Shown here piece by piece: positions 54,001 through 64,000 of a DNA stretch of 64,000 nt. A model generated the notes under the pieces. That model was not told the origin of the DNA. It did not search any database and saw nothing but the letters and a program-made list of their open reading frames with translations. A program made the translations under genes and the position numbers. The stretch's first letter is position 1, and every line of letters begins with the position of its first letter. Source of the stretch: Tetrahymena elliotti 4EA (taxonomy: Eukaryota > Ciliophora > Oligohymenophorea > Hymenostomatida > Tetrahymenidae); assembly GCA_000231825.2 (NCBI GenBank), contig JH720330.1, forward strand, positions 328,789-392,788. Direction: 5' to 3'.

Positions 54001-54357
54001 AATGCTCTCAAAATTCCTACAGATCCTACATTTAACGCTTTCAAATCATATAGGCAAATGTATTTTGTGTTATCTGATTTTTATGACAAAGAAAACCTCT
54101 TAAGAATATATACAGCTCCTTTAAATCATCTAATTAATACATATCTCCCTACTTTTAATTCAATCTAAATTACAAATAGACTAGGAGCATAAAGAATCAA
54201 AGAGGAACTAGACTATGCAGTTGAAACTATGAAAGATCAAGATTATATCAAATTAAACAATAATATTTATACCAAATTTGAAGAAATGGCTGAAGATATT
54301 ATACACGAGAGATGCATTCCATATTTACAAGGTAATTAAGGAGAGAATGAACAATGA
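51092..54357 (+). CDS. VPS54: VPS54, GARP tethering-complex subunit
   Basis: Two exons (51092-52317, 52461-54357) total 3,123 bases, 1,040 residues. The N-terminal half has the shared VPS54/VPS50 pattern: CYKNVPSIYFDSNFHFDF followed by QISEYLEEVDINLFYQIQTR and a helical region to about residue 400. Near residue 665, FHKKQLKDLKEILNNEKW and then VDINFEF match the VPS54-specific 'FHEER..KL..LL..ERW...DVP.EF' motif rather than VPS50. Near residue 830, IGGGAFQLGVQITAGNLAL matches the conserved 'GAGA.Q...LK.ITSK.LAL' block. With VPS51, VPS52 and VPS53 it tethers endosome-derived vesicles at the trans-Golgi network. Asn/Ser/Asp-rich loops (near residues 360-390 and 770-800) are typical ciliate insertions. 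A short ORF pair at 51220-51424 is part of this gene or its shadow. Confidence 0.87.
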
Positions 54358-56692
54358 TTGATTGTCAATTGATTTCTTTAATAATTACAAGAAATATCAT
54401 AAGATATTTTAATATTTAAAGCACATTTTAATTTATTAAGCCTTATAATAAAATTACTGAGTTGATTTAAAAATATTTATAGCAGTTAAAAATTTAATTA
54501 ACTAGTGTATAAAGAAAGTAAATAAATAAGTAAATAAATGTTTTTATGTGGTTTATTTATTGTAAAGCTCTTTCATATTTATCCTAATTTTTGCTTTTAC
54601 TATTCAACCTTTTATAAAAGAAAATAATCCACGTATATTTATTATAAATGTGAGAAGGTAAAATAATACATATTTTAGCTTAACTTTACCTCTCTAAAGC
54701 GCTAATATAAAATCAAATTTTGTTCAGTTGTGAGCATTTTTCAATTTTTCACAAATTTTAAATTCTTAAAAACAAGTATTTTTTTAATTTCAATTGTAAT
54801 AGGCGCTTATTTTTTCTAATTAGCTTCTATTTTTTAAAAATCTATCAGTTTTTTAAATTCCTAAACTTATTTTTGAAAAATTAAAATCAATTAAATCTAT
54901 AGCAAAAATAGTTTGAAGCTTAAATCATGTGGTGATAGCATGAATTGTTGACAATAATATAAATAAATTATAAAGAAGAATATCTAAACACTTAATTTAA
55001 GATAAATTGATTTGTTAGTAATTGTTGTATATTTATTTTAGAAAAATAGAATAGCAATTATTATTGACTTGTTGCGAAAACAAAAGACCTTACTTCAAAG
55101 GAAGTGCTTGTGTATAAAAGAAGACATTTAAATTTGAGAAACAAATTTTTATATTTATAAAATGAACTTAAGAAGTATTTTTAACAATTATTCATACCAG
55201 AATACCAGAGACGATTTTATTCATTTAAAATAGACTCCAAAAATTAAATTTAACAATGGAAAAACAATTTAAAGGTTGTATTTTAAAGAATTTTTGATAG
55301 CAGCAAAGATTAAAAAATAAGATAAAGATTATTATGTAATTAGAAACTTTATCTTGCAACGAATGACGATATGAAATTTTTTGAATGAAAAAGAGCGAGC
55401 AGAAAGATATACTGATAATTAAAAAACAATCAATAAAAAAATAAATTAGATTTGTTTAAAAGAAGTTTATAAAAGAAAGATTGATTATAAAACTAATGAA
55501 TTAATTAATTAATTACTTATTTCACTAATTTATTTATTTGCGATTTGATTTGATTTGACAACTTGGAGAAGAAAAGAAGTAAATAACTAAATAAATAGAA
55601 AAGCAGGTATTTTTCAACCAAAACAAATTTAGCACCGAAAATGAATAAAAATAAGAAATATGAATTTATTTGTTCCCCAAATATTCTTTGATCGATTTAT
55701 TCAATATTTAAATCGAAAATAAAAATATTCTCTAGAATACTATAACAAATTAAAAAAAGGGAAGCCAAAACGCTACAAAACAGTAAGTGTAGTGTCTGAA
55801 AAATATCATAAACTAGAATTTTTTATTTTAATTATTATCATATTATTAAGGGGGTGCAAAAAAGCACATTCTTTTTTTTATAGAAACAAAAATATTTATC
55901 ATTTAATTAAAGCCAATATAAATTATTGCTTTTTTATTTGCAGTAAATACAAACTTCGATAAATAACTCTCTTTGAAAGAAATTATTATCAATATTTTTA
56001 TTTTTTTAAATTGCGCTATAAATAATATTATATCACCTATTTTTAAGATAAATTATATATTTTATAGAATAATTTTGGTGATCCTCAACCCAAATCATCC
56101 TAAAAATATTTAGTTTATATGCTAAACAGCAATAATCTCTTTGTTTTACCTTCATGAGAATACGTATAGGTTTTTCTGTTTGTCTCAAGTTTTTCTTCTG
56201 CGTATTTCATTCTATTAATTTTATGTGACGGTTTAGCTCTGAAATGTTTGTATTTTTATTAACAATATAAATAAAATGAATGGAATAATTATGAAAGAAG
56301 GTAACCTATATATGAATATTTAGTTTATCAAAAACAAACTATTATAATCATAATAAGAGGCATCATTACAGAAAGGATCGATCAAGAAAATTTCTTTGTA
56401 AAATCTGCAAAAACAAAAAAGAAAAAAATTAATAAGAAAAAAATTGAAATAAATATCAAAGTATAAGGCCACAAAAAAAAGGAATATACATACAATCAAA
56501 CAAACAAAACTTAAAAAAAAAGAATATCTTAAAGACTACTTCATTCAGAATTTAAAGATAGTGAGAACAGTCAAACAGGAAAATAACTCTCATACTGATA
56601 AAGTAGAGAACGAAGAAGATATTTAAAACAACCAGCAGCAAAAAGTGAATAGAAAAGTAGTAGAAAAAAAGAAAGGAAGGAAAGAAAAACAA
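54358..56692. other. Gene-poor AT-rich region
   Basis: Between VPS54 and the Myb gene. It holds one small plus-strand ORF (55162-55374, listed separately) and a 41-codon minus-strand ORF at 56085-56210 with coding-like composition but no other support. The A-rich sequence from about 56360 to 56692 is probably the promoter/leader of the Myb gene. Confidence 0.5.
55162..55374 (+). CDS. Small hypothetical ORF, 70 residues
   Basis: ATG at 55162 to TGA at 55372-55374, read through two TAA and one TAG. The product begins MNLRSIFNNYSYQNTRDDF and is basic with no recognised motif. The mixed composition and A-rich sequence before the ATG favour a gene slightly, but length alone is not decisive. Confidence 0.25.
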
Positions 56693-59657
56693 ATGGCTTC
56701 TTCTTCTTCTAAGAACGAAAATAACTCAAGCGCCAATGCTGCAAAGTTAAGCTTATTCCATCCCAAGAGTAATGAATAATAAACTAATTCATAAAGTGTG
56801 ATCCCACCTTCTCCTGGAAAGCCAAACAAATAGACTTCCTCAGCTGAAGATGAAGGAAACAATGATAACAGCAATAGCTAAAGCAACAATGAAAAAGTTA
56901 GCAATAAGACATCCGGTAGATGGACAAAAGATGAACATAAAAAATTCATTGAAGGAATCTAGAAATATGGTAGGAATTGGAAGAAAGTTGAAGAGCATAT
57001 TGGTACAAGAACAGGAGCATAAATTAGGTCTCATGCACAGAAATTTTTCAATCGTTTGGAAAAAGAGGCTCAAAATAGCGCCAAAGTTTCCGATCAATCC
57101 CGTTAATTATTAGAAATTATGAATAATTCCTCTCACCATCACAACTCTTCTTCTAATTAAAATACTTCTTCTGCATCTTCTTCAGCAAAATAAGCTGCAA
57201 ATTAAACTACAACAACAGCATAAAATAGCAGTAATGAAAAAGCAATTTCGTAGGAAAAGGAAAAGAAACCAAGTTAAAATTTGAATAGTATTAGCACTAG
57301 CAATAACAACAACAATAACAATAATAACATCAACAATACAAACAATTTAAATTCAACTCATGTTCATACTAACATTACTGACAGCCCTAATTCCATTCAT
57401 CCTGTATCAGCATAACAAAATCTCTTGAATTAGTCATCTATTTCTTTGGGAAACAATGATAACTTCACCACCAGCTCAAACAATTACAAAAAAGTTCAAG
57501 GTACAACAACATAAATCTTCTACAATTATGCCTCTAAATTTTTTAACAAACTCTTCCATTACATTTTTAATATATTATAAAAACTAATTTTTTTTTTTGA
57601 AAGCTCTCTTTTTACAATAACTCATAAATAATTTGATAATAGGTTTTTTATAAAAGATATTACTTTTTATTTATAAGCATCCAAGCCATTCATTCATACA
57701 TCAAAGATATTTTTATTATAGTTGTTTTTACTAACAATTCAAAGCCATTTTTTGGCTTTTATTATTTTCTTCTCGAATCATCACTATTTTCCAAATATAT
57801 TAATAACCTTTCAGCTTCTAGGTTTTTTATATTTTTCCTTCTTTGTTTACATAAGCTTCTATTTTTTAAAGCCATTTATCCTTTTCCTAAGGGAAAGCTG
57901 ACACAATACTATATACTTAGTTAGGTTTATAAATAAAAGCATCTAGTTTATAGGTAGCAAATATTATGCATTCAATTAAACAACTCTATTGATCAACAAA
58001 TTGGCATTATTGTATTGCTGAAGAAAATTTTAGAACATAATAGTTAGGAATAGCGAGCCATAAAAAAAAATTTAAAAATTGCAAATTTATAATGAGAAAA
58101 AATTGAATTCATGTTGAAAGAATTGTAAATAGCTATAACGTAAACTCATAAAGCTATGGCAAATACCCTTTTTATAGAATAATTGTGTTATTAAATTTTA
58201 TGTTGCAAAAATATTGCCACAACTTTAGAATTACATTTATCTCAAATCAGCGCAAATAACTTAAAATAAATCATGAAACAATATAGCAAAATGTATTATT
58301 TTTGCAGGAAACATGGAAGATTTTGAAAGCATTCAAATTTAAAATAGATGTGTGCGAATACTCATAATATTTTTTATCATAAATATAGATAGTTCAGACA
58401 TAATGAAGTAATTGATGACAAGTAATAATAGCAACAAATATTAAACATTGGATGATTATACTATTCATGACTATTTAAAAGGTAAAAAAAATAAATTCTT
58501 TTATTAAAAATCACAAATTTCTAATTTTCTTTAATTGTTAATTTAAAATGAACACAATAATAATTTATCACTTTAATCAAACAAGAAATTAGTTAGCAAT
58601 TTACTAGATACCCAATCTAATAAGCTAAATAAAAATTAATATGACTATATTTGCTATAATTATGTGTTGCCCTTTATCATAAATTTTAACAACACTAAAA
58701 CATTTAATAAAAAAATATTTTTAAAATTAAATTAGATGATAGCAATGAAACATTAGACTATAATGGAAATATAAGCAACAATTAACTGAAAATGCTTTAT
58801 GAGTAAGCTATTAAAATCCCTTCATATAATTAATCCTCATAGTACTAATCATATTTCCCCTCTAAATTCAGCAATAATAATTCCCACATTAACTTATCTT
58901 CAAGTTATAACAATAACAGTAATCACAGCAGTCACAATAATAGCCATAATAGTCATATCAGCCACGGAAGCCCTATCCCATATAGCAATTATAATAATCA
59001 TTATAACAACTATGGCTCTAACTATGGATACAATTAAAATAACAACATGAACTTATATGGATCAAACAATCATTACTCCTACTAACAAATGAAGAACATT
59101 TATGATGAAAGAGACAGTAATTAATAAAATTAAAATAATAATTTTCACTAATATTTTAATTCATCAAACTGAATTGTTAAAATTAAAATTTTCATTTAAA
59201 GGTGAAGAAATCATGGAAAAATACACAAGACAAATTTAAGAGAACAGTGCTCAAGAAAACTCCTTTTTCATTGAGCATCATTTGTAATTGTTTGAGCTAT
59301 TTTATTTAGATTTTTGGCATTTACTCATTTTCTTTTGTAATATCAAATTAAAGAGCTGACATAGAAAAGCCCAGATTATATGACATGTGTGCATTAGGAC
59401 AACAAGATCTTTGTTCAAATTAGCCTAATTATTAAAGTGAAATTTATGTACCTAATTTTAAGAAGGGAAGATCTAGATTTGGTAGTTTCAAGCTCCATGA
59501 TGAGGAAAATGAATCCTCTAACTAGAAATACTAAAACTTTAGAAAAGCATCAATAGATGATTAAGAATTAAAAAAGAAATTAAAATTAAATGATGGCACA
59601 TCTGGTTTTATTACTAATAGTAATAAGCTATCTCCCGACAGTTAAGTTTTGAACTGA
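56693..59657 (+). CDS. Single-repeat Myb (SHAQKYF-type) DNA-binding protein
   Basis: Five exons (56693-57500, 58389-58481, 58736-59116, 59202-59283, 59354-59657) total 1,668 bases, 555 residues, with matching phases throughout. After a Ser/Asn-rich start, residues about 77-127 form one Myb repeat: GRWTKDEHKKFIEGIQKYG, NWKKVEEHIGTRTGAQIRSH, AQKFFNRLEKEA. The three spaced tryptophan/aromatic positions and the SHAQK(Y/F)F signature define the plant/protist R1-type MYB class, so a sequence-specific transcription regulator is likely. The remainder is low complexity: a run of nine Asn near residue 205, then a Ser/Asn/His/Tyr-rich stretch in exon 3, then a charged C-terminus (ASIDDQELKKKLKLNDG). Short ORFs between 56623 and 57113 and at 58799-59050 are fragments or shadows. 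Exons 2-5 rest on phase and composition only. Confidence 0.87.
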
Positions 59658-61054
59658 ATTTGAAAAGATCTATCAAACAAAAAAATTAATAAACATTAAT
59701 CAATCACATAAACATCTTTATCAATAAGTTACGAAAAAACTTGATTGGATATTAAAAAAATGAATGAATGAATTAAACAAAAACTTTATTTATTCATTGA
59801 AAATAAATAAAAAACACTCACTTAGTTCAACACAAACATTAATTATTAACGAATATAAATAAAACAATCTTAATATTTAATAACTAATTTAATTAATTTA
59901 GGTTTTTATTGATATTACATTATTATTATACCTTCTTACCAATATATCTACCAATCAATCTATTAATCTACTGCAAAAACAATCTAAAATTTATTAATAA
60001 ACCATCATACATAAAAAATACAATTATATATTTCATTATCACCTTCAATATATTAATCTGTTTGTTGCTTATCAATTATATAATGGATTGATAACCAATC
60101 AACCAGTCAGTCATTTAGCCAATTAGTAGTTTATGCTTTCTTACTTAGTGAGCATGTACAAAAACTCAAGTAAACATATAAATCATCATCAGGACCAGAA
60201 TTACAAGCAAGGCTAACTATAACTAATTAATAAATTTGAATGAGTTGTACTAATAAATACATAAATATTTATGAGTTAAACAACTTAGTTTTTCTCAAAA
60301 TATTTTTATGTATTATCATCGTATCATACCATATTGTGTCTCTATAATTAGTTCAAGAATCTCTCAAAAATAAATTAAAAACTTAAAAGATAATTGTATT
60401 ATATACTCTGATAATGAATATAATTATTACTAAAATATTAAATCTGATAGATATTCAAATGTATCTTCCAAAATCAATCTTTATCATCCTTCCTTCCTTC
60501 CTTCCATCCATCTATTCACCCACCCACCTACCCATATTAGTTTTAAACCAACCATTACTACTATAAATTTATATATTTTAGTAATATAGTGTTGAAATTA
60601 GTTTTATTTTATTTTAACCTATTTTGATCCATCCTCAATTAATTATTATTAATTTTTGAACCATTTTCAGTTTAAAAAAAAATAAATCAATTTTCTGTCA
60701 AATTTTGTATATTTATTTTAACTACAAAAAGCTAAAAATTAAATTATTTTTACTAACAATAGTGTTAATATAAAAACCTTATAATTCTTGAAATCATATT
60801 TTTAATGTAAATTAGTTTTTTAACTTTGTTGCATCGAAAAGATAATTTTTTAAGCTGTAAAATATGCTCACTTTTTTTAATACCATTACCATCTCATAAA
60901 ATAAATTAATTAAAATAAGCAAGAAATTTTGATTAGCTAAATTATTTCCTGAAAGTAAAATATATTTTTAGTATCAAATTATAAGATTGGTGAAACAAAT
61001 AAAATAAATTTATTTTAAATTTCATATTTTAAAAATTATAAATTACAAAAATGT
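59658..61054. other. Convergent intergenic region
   Basis: Between the 3' ends of the Myb gene and the minus-strand Q/N-rich gene. AT-rich, with a pyrimidine simple repeat at about 60487-60533 listed separately. The ORF at 59909-60091 has chance-like composition. Confidence 0.6.
60487..60533. repeat. CCTT/CCAT/CCCA pyrimidine-rich simple repeat
   Basis: Tandem CCTT units pass into CCAT and then CCCA/CCTA units, an unusually C-rich island in this AT-rich DNA. It lies in a convergent spacer and is probably a decayed microsatellite. Confidence 0.8.
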
Positions 61055-62791
61055 TCAATAATTGTTATTAGGTTAGAAGCTATCGTTGCTTTGATAAACA
61101 AATTATGGAGATAATTATTATTAGAAACTTTTTTTTCTTGAAGAATATTGATTCTCTTTATCACTAAAACTATGGTTAACTCTAAATGATTCACTATTAG
61201 CACTTTCATAAAGGTCTTCGTTATTTTCAAATATTCTTTTTTCGCCACTGTTGAAAACATTAAATTCACTTTTACTATGATTATATTGAGATTTATTAGA
61301 AGGATTAGTTTTATAATCATTCTGGATAGTAACTGCAGTATTCATTTTTGAAAAAATTGGTACTTGATTGTCTGAATTTTAAAAGTTAATATCATGGAAT
61401 GAAGTATTTTAGTTGTGCTAACCCTTTACTTCTTGATTATTCTATTAATATCTATTTACAGCACCTCCCATACTTTTTGTATGGAATTCTGAGAGAGGTG
61501 ATTATGGAGATTGCTGTGCTTAGTTAAATTACAAGATATTAGCTTTCTAATTAGCACTTATTTTTTTTATATTTTAGAATTCATAATTAAATTTATTTTT
61601 AGTGGCTGATTCTTATTTCAAAAGCTCATTTTCTTTTAATATAGACACTTCTCTAGCATGAACTTTTTCTTAAAGTTTTTATAACTATTATTATTATTTT
61701 TCAGCTAATTTTTACATTTCTGATTAGTATTATTAGGTTGCAATTTCTAAATTAGAAAAATTGTAGTTATCATCTCTTACTGCCTAGTTATTTAAATCAT
61801 TCAATGATTTATTATTTTGATTCTCATCATTATTTTAATTTTTTTAAAATTAAGATTATTGTTTTTGCAGTTGCAACTATTTTTGAGTATTCAAAAACTT
61901 CTCAGAGTATTTCTCATTGTTTGGGGATTTGTCTAAAGTTGATAAATTATTAAGTTTAAAATCATTTTTTAGCTATGAAACCTGATTGAATCCTTATTAC
62001 TGTTATAGAGACTCTGCTTATTTAGATGACTCTGCAATAGAATTTATAAAGTTTTCTTTAATTTACAGTTTAGTGTTATTTTAGCTGCTATTAAAGCTCT
62101 GATTTTTAAGTTATTAAGATTAATTATAACTATATTCAATAGTTTTTACAGATTGGCTAGGATTATTGACTTAAGGATATCTTTCTCCAGCATAATTTAT
62201 TGCTTTTTCAATTATTTCTTTTGCATACGAATTATTACTAGAAGTAGATGATTTTTAATCTTGCTGAGAGTTTGTTTTCCTTTAAACTTTATTTTAATCA
62301 GAATGGTACCTATATTCTGATCCTTCTTATTTACTAAATTAGTCTAAGGAGGAATTTTAGTTGTTATATTAATATTTTATATTACTTTAGTTATTTTTTG
62401 GTGATCCTTGTTAAAAATTAAAATTTCCATGGTATTGTTAATTAGATTGCTGCAATAAATTAGTGCTACTTTTAGGAGTCAGTTAATTAGTCTACTAATG
62501 ATAAAATATATTATTACCATCTAAAAACTAGAAGTGTTATTTCTACATACTAGCTTATACTTTAGAGCTATAATCTATATCTTAGAGTTTATTAATTTAA
62601 TACTAAGCTACTTTTTCTTACTCTAATTTTTATAGCATAATACCTTTTATATCTTCCTTGCTATCATATGATTGCAACTATTTCTATAAATTCCAACTTT
62701 AAACTTTTGATTCTGTTAGTTCTTTCTCTAATTTTGCACATCTTGTAGATAGGCTTGTTATTTTCCATTTTATTTTTTCCTTTAATGACAT
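61055..62791 (-). CDS. Q/N/S-rich coiled-coil protein, 578 residues
   Basis: A single exon of 579 codons in the ciliate code, from ATG 62791 (MSLKEKIKWKITSLSTRCAK...) to TGA 61055-61057 (...SFQPNNNY). The first 80 or so residues are a charged coiled coil (KLEKELTES, then QKLEQEKVAQYQINKLQ). Residues about 80-345 are Asn/Gln/Ser-rich with little predicted structure. A second coiled coil near residues 355-400 is very Gln-rich (KLAEKQQQQLQKLQEKVHAR). The rest is again low complexity. No catalytic motif, signal peptide or membrane helix. The layout fits a cytoskeletal or RNP scaffold, but I do not recognise a family. Two overlapping short ORFs at 61036-61345 are a fragment and a shadow. Confidence 0.8.
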
Positions 62792-62921
62792 CTTTTCTTT
62801 TTTTAAATTCAAAAATAAGTATTTATTTCATCTTTAAAAAGAGAAATGTAAAATTTTTTTTTTTTGAATGTTGTTGAAAACAGTTTTAGTAATTTTCAAA
62901 AAAATATTTATTTAGGTTTAT

Positions 62922-64000
62922 TCAATTTAAATATAATTTTTTACTGTAATATTCTTCAGCATTTATTTATTATTTACGAAGCTCTTCTTCTTCTTATTCA
63001 TCAAGAATAAAACTTGAATCTGAGAATACTTCATCATTACTACCACTAGATCTCATTTACTGTTTAAGATTTTAGTTTTCTTCAATGAGTTTTTATATTT
63101 GCTAGTGTAAATCTTCCACCCTATTCATTTTCTTTAAATTTTCTAAAGAGCTTATTTGCTTTACAATATGCTAAAAATTATATTCTTTGTTTTGCTTTTT
63201 ATTTTTGCTGCTTTTTTTCTTTTCTTATTCAGTCGAATCATATTAGTATTCTTAACTTTCACTGATTTAAGAATCTTCAGCTGCTTCTGATTACTATTCA
63301 CTTTAATTAATAGACAGCTTTTGCTTTTTTGTTTTTTTATATTTTTTCTAAATCGGTAGCTCTGACTAGCTTGATTCTTCTAATTTCTCATCTGTATCAT
63401 TCATGCTTTTTTAAATTGAATTATTTTTATAAAAATTTTTTCTAATGTTTTACTATGTAGTTTCATCATTAGTTAAAAGGTTTTATGAATAAGTTTTGAC
63501 CATAAGTTTTCTCTACTCTAATTCTTGCTCCAATATTTATTTTCTCATGTTACACAGCTCAAATCTTTTTTTAATTTAGATAAATTTAAGTCAACATTTG
63601 TAAATTTTAGCATATAAATTCAAATAGAACTTTTTATGATTGATTAAAGGGTTGGTTTTTTTGAAAAAAAAGCAAATAAAAATTTACTTTTATCTCCAAG
63701 ACAAGGCTTCTTGGATGAGTTTTTCATTGATTGAAAGTAGCCTTTGAATTTCTTGGCTTAAATCATTGACTTTTCCACCAAGAGCAAATACCATTTAATC
63801 ATTTTATTAAGTAGACTAAACTTGAAATTAATTAGGCAATTTTATTGGCTACATTTACTAAGGTAAATTTTATGGAATTTACTATCCTTTTAAGAGCTAT
63901 ATACCAGGATTTTAATGGGCTTATTGTTAATTCATCTAATTATTGTTGATTTAAATTTGCTACAGAGGTATAGGAGTGGGAGGATAAGTAGTTTATTTAT
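62922..64000 (-). CDS. Pro/Gln-rich coiled-coil protein (5' part beyond window)
   Basis: Two exons are visible: 64000-63688, open at the right edge, and 63564-62922, joined across a 123-base intron (63565-63687) in phase. The upstream part is Pro/Gln-rich (LPQQMQPIKLPNQFQVQ), then a coiled coil begins (LGGKVNDLSQEIQRLLSINE). The second exon continues the coil (RKQILEQELEQRKLMV), then a Lys/Ser/Glu-rich stretch, a second coil (IVKQISSLENLKKMNRVEDL), an acidic run (DEQEEEELRKQQ), and TGA at 62922-62924. No known domain. It is next to another coiled-coil gene on the same strand, about 130 bases upstream of it, too close for much promoter sequence. Confidence 0.75.

Noticed and set aside
56085..56210. 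41-codon minus-strand ORF beginning MKYAEEKLETNRKTY
   Set aside because: Coding-like composition, but too short, with no neighbouring exons or recognisable motif.
56623..57113. Three short ORFs on both strands
   Set aside because: They overlap exon 1 of the Myb gene in other frames; the Myb frame alone gives a known domain.
58799..59050. 83-codon Ile/Thr-rich plus-strand ORF
   Set aside because: It is a frame-shifted reading of the Asn/Ser/His-rich exon 3 of the Myb gene.

Overview
The window reads as nuclear DNA of a Tetrahymena-like ciliate, most likely macronuclear. It is extremely AT-rich. Every recognisable gene reads through in-frame TAA and TAG as glutamine and ends only at TGA, and introns are AT-rich with GT..AG borders. 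Conventional ORF calling breaks these genes into pieces, so I re-read them with TGA as the only stop. For PEX11, the eEF1B-like gene, the kinase, GDPD, GCLC, VPS54, the Myb gene and two coiled-coil genes, the exon lengths or single-exon spans add up to whole codons, which supports those models. No rRNA, tRNA or CRISPR array was recognised.

Layout. 1-17862 (minus) is the 5' part of a giant modular secreted or surface protein that runs off the left edge. 18.4-21.5 kb (minus) is a leucine-rich-repeat (LRR) gene of many small exons. 22.1-24.1 kb (minus) is a coiled-coil protein. 25.9-27.0 kb (minus) is PEX11. 27.4-28.2 kb (plus) holds possible decayed coding sequence. 28.8-30.1 kb (minus) is a second LRR locus. 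30.4-30.9 kb (plus) is a short eEF1B nucleotide-exchange-domain protein. 31.6-36.9 kb (minus) is a single-exon, about 1,770-residue kinase-like protein. 37.9-39.0 kb (plus) is a third LRR locus. 39.6-41.8 kb (plus) is a glycerophosphodiester phosphodiesterase and 44.6-47.6 kb (plus) is glutamate-cysteine ligase. 49.0-50.0 kb (plus) is a small coiled-coil protein, 51.1-54.4 kb (plus) is VPS54, and 56.7-59.7 kb (plus) is a SHAQKYF-type Myb protein. 61.1-62.8 kb (minus) is a Q/N-rich coiled-coil protein, and 62.9-64.0 kb (minus) is the 3' part of another Q-rich coiled-coil gene.

The genes are independent units with no operon structure. Housekeeping functions (peroxisome division, glutathione synthesis, retrograde trafficking, phospholipid turnover) sit among lineage-specific material: the giant protein, an LRR family present as genes and relics on both strands, and low-complexity coiled-coil proteins. 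The strongest leads for novelty are the giant modular protein, the divergent kinase with its serine-rich insert and Q/N-rich tail, the minimal eEF1B-like protein, and the scattered LRR family.
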